This document shows positions 1 to 5,585 of a DNA stretch of 10,973 bases, piece by piece. This DNA comes from CAZVRZ01 sp964629965. GTDB taxonomy: Bacteria; Chloroflexota; Anaerolineae; Anaerolineales; UBA4823. Where the stretch lies: contig CAZVRZ010000165.1 of assembly GCA_964629965.1 (NCBI GenBank), forward strand, positions 1-10,973, read 5' to 3'. Below the pieces are notes generated by a model. The model was not told the DNA's origin. It did not search any database and worked only from the letters and a program-made list of their open reading frames with translations. Position numbers and translations under genes: made by a program. The first letter of the stretch is position 1, and each line of letters starts with the position of its first letter.

Positions 1-981
1 GTGGCCCCCCTGAGAGATGCAGCCGGAAGCGTTTATGCTACCGTCAGCATCGCCATGGATATTTCCGAACGCAAGCAAGCGGAAGCAGAGATCCGCCGTC
101 TGAACGAAGACCTGGAACAACGGGTGGTAGAGCGCACCGCGCAATTGGAGGCTGCCAACAAGGAGCTTGAAGCCTTTTCTTATTCCGTCTCGCATGACTT
201 GCGGGCACCGCTGCGTGCCATTGATGGTTACACCCGCATCCTGCAAGAAGAGTACGGGGAGGCCTTGGATGCGGAAGGTCTGCGCTTAGGTGCTATCGTG
301 CGGGCGGAAACCCGGCACATGAGTAAGTTGATTGATGATCTGTTGACTTTCTCGCGTTTCAGCCGGACTGCCTTGCAGCACGAGCTGATTGATATGCTTG
401 CGCTGGCCCGAGAAGTCTGCGAAGAATTGATCCCTGCCGAAGGCGGAAAGCGTTTTGAGTTTCGCTTCGAACCCATGCCTCCTGCGCAGGGCGATCTGAG
501 GCTGATCCGCCAGGTGTGGGCGAACCTGCTGAGCAATGCCTGCAAGTTTTCGGCCCGGCGTGAGAAGGCTATCATTGTGGTGGGCGGGCGCCAGGAGTCG
601 GCCGCCGGGTACAGCGCCCACAGCGCGGCTGGGAACACTCCGCTGGGTACAGCGCCCACAGCGGGGCCGGGTACGGCGGCTCCGCCGGGTACGGCGGGGG
701 AGAATCTTTACTATGTGCGTGACAATGGCGCGGGTTTCGATATGCGTTATGTGGACAAGCTCTTTGGCGTGTTTCAGCGCTTGCACAGCGAGCATGAATT
801 TGAAGGCACAGGGGTTGGCCTGGCGATCGTCCAACGCATCATTTACCGCCACGGGGGGCGCGTTTGGGCCGAAAGCGAGGTCGACCAGGGAGCTACCTTC
901 TACTTTACCCTGCCAAGAAAGGAAGCGGCGCCTCCGCTGGGTGCAGCGGGGCTGGGTACAGCGGACACGAATTCGGCTTGA
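1..981 (+). CDS. Sensor histidine kinase, C-terminal part (5' end outside window)
   Basis: This is the output half of a membrane-signalling or cytosolic two-component kinase that autophosphorylates a histidine and passes phosphate to a response regulator. Residues 1-28 look like the end of a PAC segment (MDISERKQAE), so the GTG at base 1 is unlikely to be the true start. A coiled-coil linker (about 28-58) leads to the HisKA H-box, SVSHDLRAPLR, with the phospho-acceptor at H65. The ATPase domain shows an N-box (NLLSNACKFS, N175/N179), G1 (DNGAGFD, 241-247), an F-box-like KLFGVFQRL and G2 (GTGVGLAI, 269-276). All catalytic motifs look intact. Two oddities are seen. About 34 Ala/Gly/Pro/Thr-rich residues (200-233) are inserted between N-box and G1, where relatives usually have a short turn. 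The tail after FYFTLPRKE (residue 308 on) is also low complexity. Both are made of GGGTAC repeats. The partner regulator is not in the window. Kinase identity is firm; the signal sensed is unknown. Confidence 0.93.
   Translation: MAPLRDAAGSVYATVSIAMDISERKQAEAEIRRLNEDLEQRVVERTAQLEAANKELEAFSYSVSHDLRAPLRAIDGYTRILQEEYGEALDAEGLRLGAIVRAETRHMSKLIDDLLTFSRFSRTALQHELIDMLALAREVCEELIPAEGGKRFEFRFEPMPPAQGDLRLIRQVWANLLSNACKFSARREKAIIVVGGRQESAAGYSAHSAAGNTPLGTAPTAGPGTAAPPGTAGENLYYVRDNGAGFDMRYVDKLFGVFQRLHSEHEFEGTGVGLAIVQRIIYRHGGRVWAESEVDQGATFYFTLPRKEAAPPLGAAGLGTADTNSA
607..697. repeat. Cluster of four GGGTAC-core repeats inside the kinase ATPase domain
   Basis: Copies start at 607, 645, 669 and 687. The first two share the identical 19-mer gggtacagcgcccacagcg (607-625 and 645-663). 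They lie 38 bases apart, so they are translated in different frames (GYSAHSA against GTAPTA). The last two are gggtacggcgg variants with flanking ccgcc/ggcgg that could pair. Identity at DNA level across frames argues for a nucleotide repeat element and against a conserved peptide. Other copies in the window are at 939, 954, 1819, 1837, 2105, 4433, 7968, 10788 and 10803. Confidence 0.85.
939..963. repeat. Two further GGGTRC-core repeats at the kinase 3' end
   Basis: The units gggtgcagcg (939-948) and gggtacagcg (954-963), each preceded by ct, are 15 bases apart. They encode LGAAGLGTA, the C-terminal tail after the last beta strand of the ATPase domain. They match the core of the cluster at 607-697, so the gene has apparently gained a repeat-derived extension at its stop codon. 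Confidence 0.65.
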
Positions 982-999
982 TCTCGTTGTCACATGGAT

Positions 1000-1491
1000 A
1001 CACTATCTTCGGTCATACGAGAAACGGAAGTCACCTTCGCGGCCTGCGACCATCACCATCACTTTGCCTGTCTCGCGGCGCATCGGTAGTAAAGAGCACT
1101 ACTTGTGGGGTGAGATAGTCAAAGATATTTTTTATTTTGTTGGCGATCATTGGATTGGTTTGTGGTACCTCTAGTCTCCAATGATTCGTCTGCTATCTTG
1201 GGAGCGGTGGTTGGCGCTGTGGCTATTTACCAAATCCTTTATCTGCTGGTGGGTAAGGAAACGATCGAGATCAGCCAGAACGAGATAACGATGTGGAACG
1301 GCATTGGGCTGTGTGCGCCGAGTACGGTGCGGGCCGAGTCGGTACAAGATTTGCGTTGTGATTCAACCACCTACCAGCGGCGGACAGCGCCATTTGGATC
1401 TCCAATGAAGTTTGCTTCACACTGCATTGGGGTGACAAGAGCTGCCCTTGCGGCGTACGAGCGTCATCCCAATTAGCCGAGAGACGACGAC
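1000..1491 (+). pseudogene. Decayed small PH-like (bPH) membrane protein gene
   Basis: No single frame is intact, but pieces of one protein appear in order. Frame 2 at about 1050-1080 gives TITITLPVSRR. Frame 1 at about 1180-1370 gives a hydrophobic segment (GAVVGAVAIYQILYLLVG) followed directly by KETIEISQNEITMWNGIG and RAESVQDLRC. Frame 3 from about 1392 gives WISNEVCFTLHWGDK. The order (beta-rich stretch, membrane helix, GKE-IEIS-beta strands, DLR, FxxxWGDK) is what I know from short bacterial membrane proteins with a PH-like domain. The longest open stretch (1150-1476, 108 aa) has no convincing ribosome site and loses the family pattern after DSTTYQRR. The frame changes could be real decay or sequencing errors; several are needed, so decay is more likely. 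Exact ends are uncertain. The family call rests on remembered sequence pattern only. Confidence 0.5.
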
Positions 1492-1640
1492 GGCGATATA
1501 GGCGATGCCGACGAACTGCTCCAGCATCACCAGTGCCCGCGCCGGGGGGGGGTGACCGGCAGGATGTCGCCGAAGCCGGTTGCAGATGCCGTTTCACGGA
1601 AGCCTTCGTATATGTCGCAGCATACGGTATAATTGCCATA
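1417..1640 (-). pseudogene. Remnant of a two-TM potassium-channel-like gene (pore and last helix)
   Basis: Reading down the - strand, one frame gives ATGFGDILPVT, a selectivity-filter-like sequence (TGFGD, compare TxGYGD) followed by the usual PVTP turn. After a run of nine G on the + strand (1544-1552) the frame must shift, giving PPARALVMLEQF and then VGIAYIAVVVSRLIGMTL, a typical inner pore helix, ending at the stop at 1417-1419. Seven Cs in place of nine on the - strand would restore VTPPARA. The pore helix region before the filter is poor (YEGFRETAS) and no first helix or start is recognisable, although NRVLYGAVT around 1735-1765 (-) may be another fragment. It overlaps the end of the PH-like remnant on the other strand. 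The channel identity is well supported by motif; function is almost certainly lost. Confidence 0.6.
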
Positions 1641-2014
1641 TGCTGGGGAAGCCTCCCCGGCGCCGCCGAATCAGCCTGCGCTTTGGGCGCCTGCTGAGCG
1701 GGGGATCTTGATGAATCGCGCGATTGCCGTACAGGTTACGGCGCCGTAGAGAACACGGTTTGATCTGCGCAAACATCCTGGGGCGAATCGGCCCGGCTGA
1801 GCCAGTTGAGACGCTGCCGGTACAGAGCACCGGGGCGGTACAGAACACCGCTCTTCCGTCTCTACCACAGCCTTGCCGTAGGGCCAATCTTCGGTTCCGA
1901 GCCCGTCAGCTAACCTCGCAGGCGTGGAAGATCCTGTTCGACCGTTTGTTCCGGTTGAGCGGGTGAGACCATGCTTGAGCGAGGTTTTTGTTTAATGGAG
2001 ATTGTTTGCAAACG
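1641..2014. other. Gene-free stretch upstream of the ABC transporter
   Basis: I see no intact gene here. Short open stretches on both strands give arginine-rich or low-complexity peptides with no recognisable domain. It contains the direct repeat at 1819-1850 and possibly the upstream end of the decayed channel gene. A promoter for the downstream operon should lie here, but I found no convincing -35/-10 pair. Confidence 0.45.
1819..1850. repeat. Direct repeat of a GGTACAG unit between genes
   Basis: The 14-mers ggtacagagcaccg (1819-1832) and ggtacagaacaccg (1837-1850) differ at one base and are 18 bases apart. The second is close to ggtacagaacccc in the DUF1854 gene (4433-4445). They look like an AGAxCACC subtype of the GGGTAC repeats seen in the kinase. 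Confidence 0.7.
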
Positions 2015-4354
2015 ATGAACCAGGATATCCTTATTGGCGGTTCGACCACACCCGCGAAGGCTTCGTCAAAGAGCGCCGCTTCGTCAAAGGGCGCCACTTC
2101 CGTCGGGTACGGCGGGGCTGCGTTGGCAGCCACCGTTCCTATCTTTATCCTTGATGCCTTCCGTGCCCAGGGCGGCAACAGCGCGGCACTGCAGATTGCT
2201 CTCAGGTCCGATCTTTCACTACAAGGTGAGTTCGGCGAGCAGGGGCTGCTGGTCGATGATCTGCTGCTGGGGGTGATTTCGCGCCAGCCGGTGGAGGTGC
2301 GTTTCCTGGCGCACCTGGACGAGATCGAAGATGCCCAGATAGAGCCTTGTGTGGGCAATGCCCTCCTGCGGGTGACGCTCTCGAATCCGGCGCAGGCCTC
2401 GTCCTCTGGCTCCAGGGTGCTGCTGCACTTCTCTAATGAGCAAATCGAGCACTTTGCCCTGGCGGCGCATTACCTGCGCCAGCGCAAAGACCTGGGCCTG
2501 GCTGCGCCCGCGCCAGATTTTGCCGCCGAAGGGCAGCGCTGCCTGTCTTGCGGCAAGCGCTTGCTGGATCCCTCCCTAAAGGTTTGCCCGAACTGTATCC
2601 AGCGTTCGCAGGTCTTCCGCCGCTTATTGCTCCTGGCGCGCAATTTCTGGGGCCTGGGCGGGCTGCACATTGCGCTGATGTTGGCGGGCGTGGTGGTTGA
2701 CCTGGCACCTCCCTACTTGACCCGCATCCTGATCGACCAGGTGCTCACCACCCAGGTGCACGTACAGTGGCTGCTGTGGCTGGTGCTTGGGCTGTTGGGC
2801 TTGCAGATCGTGCGCGTCACCATTACCATCTCCGATGCTTTGCTGACCAACCGCATTTCCAGCCGCTTCGCTGCTGGGGTGCGCGAGAAGATGTTTGCCC
2901 ATCTCAAGACCCTTTCACAGGATTTCTTCGACCGCAACGAAACAGGCCGCCTGATGACGCGCATCAACCAGGATACTGAGGAACTGCAAGGCCTGATCAA
3001 CCAGATGGCGGGCTTTTTGCTCAACGCGGTGATGGTGATTGGCATCGGCGTGGTGCTGTTTTCGATGGCGCCCAGCTTGGGCTTCTTCGTGCTGATCCCA
3101 GCGCCCTTCGTGCTGGTCGCTACACTGCTTTACCACCGCCGGATGAACCCGCACTTCCGCCGCTACTGGATTACCCGCTGGCGGATGAACTCGATGTTGA
3201 ACACTTTCCTGGCTGGCATCCAGGTGGTCAAGGCCTTTGCCCAAGAGGGCCAGGAAGAGCAGCGTTATCATGAGCGCAACCAGAATGCCTTGCAAGCGCG
3301 CTTGCGCGTCGATCAGGCCTGGGGGCGTTTCTTCCCGCTGATCTCCTTCGCTTTCGGAGCGGGCGGCCTGCTCATCTGGTATGCCGGCGGCAAGGCCGTG
3401 TTAGCCGACAAGATCACCCTGGGTACGCTGATGGCCTTTTTGAGCTACCTGGGCATGTTCTACGGCCCTCTTTCCAACATGGCGCAGATCTCACAGGCCA
3501 TGAACCGTTTCGTCACCATCTCGCAGCGCACTTTTGAATTCCTGGACGAAACACCCAAGGTTAGCGAGAAACCGCAGGCCCTGCGGCGGCGGGCTGCCGA
3601 TGGGCGCATTGAGTTCGATCACGTCACCTTCGGTTACAACCCTTACTTCCCGGTCATCAAAGATATCAGCTTCGAGATCAAGCCGGGTGAGCTGATTGGT
3701 ATTGTCGGTCCCAGTGGAGCCGGCAAGACCACGCTGGTTAACTTGATCTGCCGCTTCTACGACGCCACTGGCGGCGCGGTGCGCATAGACTGCGAAGATA
3801 TCCGCGATTTGTCGATTGAGGAACTGCGCCGCAGCATCGGCATCGTTCTGCAACAACCTTTCTTGTTTACCGGCACGATTGCCCAGAATATTGCCTATGC
3901 CAAGCCAGAAGCCACCTGCCAGGAGATCATTCGCTCTGCCAAGGCTGCCAACGCGCACGATTTCATTGTCAACCTGCCGGAAGGCTACGACACTATCGTT
4001 GGCGAGGGCGGCACGGGCCTCTCAGGCGGCGAGCGCCAGCGCATTTCCATCGCCCGCGCCATCCTGCTCGATCCCAAGATCCTGATCCTGGACGAGGCCA
4101 CTTCTTCGGTGGATACCGAGACCGAGCGACAGATCCAGAAGGCGCTGGACACGCTGGTGCAGGGGCGCACCACCATCGCCATCGCCCACCGTCTTTCCAC
4201 GCTGTACAATGCCAACCGCATCATCGCGTTGGAGCATGGCCGGGTGGCGGAAATGGGGAGCCCGAACGAGTTGATGGAGCAAAAGGGCCTGTTCTACAAC
4301 CTGGTGCAGATCCAATCGCAGTTTGCCCGCCTGGACGGCGTGCCAACGGTGTAA
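2015..4354 (+). CDS. ABC exporter half-transporter with zinc-ribbon N-terminal domain (DUF1854-associated type)
   Basis: It is an inner-membrane ATP-driven exporter with transmembrane and ATPase parts fused (779 aa from ATG 2015), probably a homodimer. Residues 1-32 are low complexity, built from repeats. Residues 40-165 form a soluble domain. C176/C179 and C191/C194 form a CxxC-CxxC zinc ribbon. Six membrane segments lie at about 214-240, 245-272, 329-349, 352-374, 439-460 and 465-484. The ATPase has Walker A GPSGAGKTT (565-573), a Q-loop LQQPFLF, signature LSGGE (669-673), Walker B with D693/E694 and H-loop H725, so it should be active. ATG 2015 is preferred over TTG 1988: a GGAG lies at 1997-2000, although its 14-nt spacing is long. 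The DUF1854 gene follows after 22 nt. From memory, such pairs have been named cyanophycin-metabolism-associated, but no cyanophycin gene is in the window, so the substrate is unknown. Confidence 0.92.
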   Translation: MNQDILIGGSTTPAKASSKSAASSKGATSVGYGGAALAATVPIFILDAFRAQGGNSAALQIALRSDLSLQGEFGEQGLLVDDLLLGVISRQPVEVRFLAHLDEIEDAQIEPCVGNALLRVTLSNPAQASSSGSRVLLHFSNEQIEHFALAAHYLRQRKDLGLAAPAPDFAAEGQRCLSCGKRLLDPSLKVCPNCIQRSQVFRRLLLLARNFWGLGGLHIALMLAGVVVDLAPPYLTRILIDQVLTTQVHVQWLLWLVLGLLGLQIVRVTITISDALLTNRISSRFAAGVREKMFAHLKTLSQDFFDRNETGRLMTRINQDTEELQGLINQMAGFLLNAVMVIGIGVVLFSMAPSLGFFVLIPAPFVLVATLLYHRRMNPHFRRYWITRWRMNSMLNTFLAGIQVVKAFAQEGQEEQRYHERNQNALQARLRVDQAWGRFFPLISFAFGAGGLLIWYAGGKAVLADKITLGTLMAFLSYLGMFYGPLSNMAQISQAMNRFVTISQRTFEFLDETPKVSEKPQALRRRAADGRIEFDHVTFGYNPYFPVIKDISFEIKPGELIGIVGPSGAGKTTLVNLICRFYDATGGAVRIDCEDIRDLSIEELRRSIGIVLQQPFLFTGTIAQNIAYAKPEATCQEIIRSAKAANAHDFIVNLPEGYDTIVGEGGTGLSGGERQRISIARAILLDPKILILDEATSSVDTETERQIQKALDTLVQGRTTIAIAHRLSTLYNANRIIALEHGRVAEMGSPNELMEQKGLFYNLVQIQSQFARLDGVPTV
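2060..2117. repeat. 18-bp tandem repeat plus a GGGTAC unit at the 5' end of the ABC gene
   Basis: The unit gcttcgtcaaagagcgcc (2060-2077) is repeated directly at 2078-2095 with one mismatch (a2072 against g2090), and a degenerate start follows (acttccgtcg). It runs into gggtacggcgggg (2105-2117), the same core as in the histidine kinase. Together they encode the Ala/Ser/Lys-rich stretch before the first folded domain (ASSKSAASSKGATSVGYGG). Confidence 0.8.
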
Positions 4355-4376
4355 GCTTGATGAGGTGACCTGAAAT

Positions 4377-4991
4377 ATGAGCAAGAATATTACCTATGCA
4401 GATTGTTCGCAGTGCCAAGCCGAACCGGTGGCGGTACAGAACCCCTCGGGGAAGGACCTCGGGGCAGGCCCCGCGGCCGAGCCTTTCGAGACGGTCTACC
4501 TTGATACCCCGGCGCTGTGCTTCAGCTACCAGGGTGAGAACCTGACTTTCACCGATGCAGCCGGAAACTTTTATCCGCGCGTCACGCTGCGGCGCTGTTT
4601 CCCGCTTTCCGCTGAGAACACCTTCATCCTGGTGCGCGTTCCCGAAGGCGATGATCGCTCGCATGAGTTGGGCGTGCTGGCCGACTGCCGCGAGCTGGAG
4701 CCGGAGTCGCTCCAGGCGGTGCTGCGCGAGCTGCGCCAGTATTACCTGACGCCGGTGATCTGCAAGGTGAACAGTATCCGCGAAGAGTTCGGCTTCCTGT
4801 ACTGGTCGGTCGAGACCGACCGCGGCGTCAAGGAGTTTATCATGCGCGACAGCATCATCGGCTCCACCCGCCAGGTGGCTTCGCAGCGCTGGCTGGTGAT
4901 CGACATCAACCAGACGCGTTACGAGATCCACGACCTGGCCACACTGGACGAAACCAGCCGTGCCTTGATCGAGCGTTATTTACTTCTCTGA
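4377..4991 (+). CDS. DUF1854 family protein, partner of the ABC transporter
   Basis: It is a soluble protein of 204 aa with no signal peptide or membrane helix. The C-terminal half matches what I know of DUF1854: SIREEFGFLYWSVETDRG, then KEFIMRDS, WLVIDINQTRYEIHDL and the closing LDETSRALIERYL. An AGGTGA ribosome site (4363-4368) lies 8 nt before ATG 4377, which is 22 nt after the ABC stop, so the two are one operon. DUF1854 genes regularly sit next to this type of ABC transporter, which suggests an accessory or regulatory role at the exporter; the biochemical role is not known. Residues 1-37 are variable and include the GGTACAG/CCTCGGGG repeat (VQNPSGKDLGAGPAAEP), so the conserved fold probably begins near ETVYLDT. 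The gene ends 15 nt from the converging isochorismatase-like gene. Confidence 0.88.
   Translation: MSKNITYADCSQCQAEPVAVQNPSGKDLGAGPAAEPFETVYLDTPALCFSYQGENLTFTDAAGNFYPRVTLRRCFPLSAENTFILVRVPEGDDRSHELGVLADCRELEPESLQAVLRELRQYYLTPVICKVNSIREEFGFLYWSVETDRGVKEFIMRDSIIGSTRQVASQRWLVIDINQTRYEIHDLATLDETSRALIERYLLL
4433..4482. repeat. GGTACAG unit and CCTCGGGG repeats in the DUF1854 gene
   Basis: The string ggtacagaacccc (4433-4445) matches the intergenic repeat at 1837. It is followed by two direct cctcgggg copies (4444-4451 and 4457-4464) and a short inverted repeat, cggggc-ag-gccccg (about 4460-4473). The tract is translated as a Gly/Ala/Pro-rich linker near the N-terminus, ahead of the conserved fold. 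Confidence 0.6.
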
Positions 4992-5006
4992 ACAGGTGAA
5001 TTTCTC

Positions 5007-5516
5007 TCAGAATTCGATCTGCGCGCTCGGCTTGACTTCCACGCCCTGTTCTGCCAGCGCTGCGTTCCATTTCTCGATCAACTGGGCGGCATCCTTGCTG
5101 TATGAACTGTGTCCGTCGGAGGCCAGCGTCACCTGGTAGCCCAACTCCAGGGCTGCCAGGCAGCCGGCCCGGATGCAGCCGTGCGTTACCAGTCCACCGA
5201 TCACCACCCGCTTTACCCCGCGGGCATCCAATTCCTCTTGCAGGTTTGTCTCTTCGAAGGCACTGCCGTGATGTTTCTGCATCACCAGCTCGCCCGGCAG
5301 CGGCTGCAGGCGCGGGTGCAATTGCCATTCCTGGCTGCCATTGGGCATGAAAGATGCATTGTGCTGCACATAGATGATCGGCGCTCTGGCCTGGTGAGCG
5401 CGCTCGATCAGCAGCAGCAGGTTGTCTAATAGCTGGTCAGCCTGGTAAAGGCGCGTGCTCTTTTTGAACAGCCCTTGCTGCACATCGATGATCAATAATG
5501 CGCTTATCGTTGTCAT
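5007..5516 (-). CDS. Isochorismatase-family cysteine hydrolase
   Basis: It is a cytosolic hydrolase of 169 aa, the usual length for the family, which includes nicotinamidases, isochorismatases and other amide or ether-bond hydrolases. The catalytic triad is visible: D11 in LIIDVQQG, K81 in VMQKHHGSAF and C114 in GGLVTHGCIRAG. A cis-peptide-like VVIGG precedes the nucleophile loop. The start at 5516 is well supported: AAGGAGG (5524-5530) lies 7 nt upstream. Substrate cannot be told from sequence; relatives of this length are often annotated only as cysteine hydrolase. It is the last gene of the four-gene - strand block, 69 nt after the STAND gene. That gap holds a possible extended -10 (TGATACAAT) and a 12-codon open frame whose stop overlaps this start (ATGA), so it may have its own promoter or coupled translation. 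Confidence 0.92.
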   Translation of the reverse strand: MTTISALLIIDVQQGLFKKSTRLYQADQLLDNLLLLIERAHQARAPIIYVQHNASFMPNGSQEWQLHPRLQPLPGELVMQKHHGSAFEETNLQEELDARGVKRVVIGGLVTHGCIRAGCLAALELGYQVTLASDGHSSYSKDAAQLIEKWNAALAEQGVEVKPSAQIEF

Positions 5517-5585
5517 AATGCATCCTCCTTATCCAGGCGCAATTGTATCATTTCGCCGCCTTTCCTCTGTCTCTCCTTTGCAACC

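Noticed and set aside
286..993. Long open frame on the - strand under the histidine kinase
   Set aside because: It gives an arginine-rich sequence with no domain and lies opposite a clear kinase; it is a shadow of high-GC coding DNA.
1150..1476. Intact 108-aa membrane protein gene
   Set aside because: The family pattern continues in other frames on both sides, so it is better explained as part of a decayed gene.
1988..1990. TTG as start of the ABC transporter
   Set aside because: ATG 2015 has a ribosome-site candidate and the extra nine residues have no support, although the choice is not certain.
4221..4931. 236-codon open frame on the - strand across the ABC/DUF1854 junction
   Set aside because: It runs antisense to two well-supported genes and shows no family pattern.
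4992..5006. Bidirectional terminator between the converging genes
   Set aside because: Only a weak 5-bp pairing with a long loop was seen, and the gap is 15 nt.
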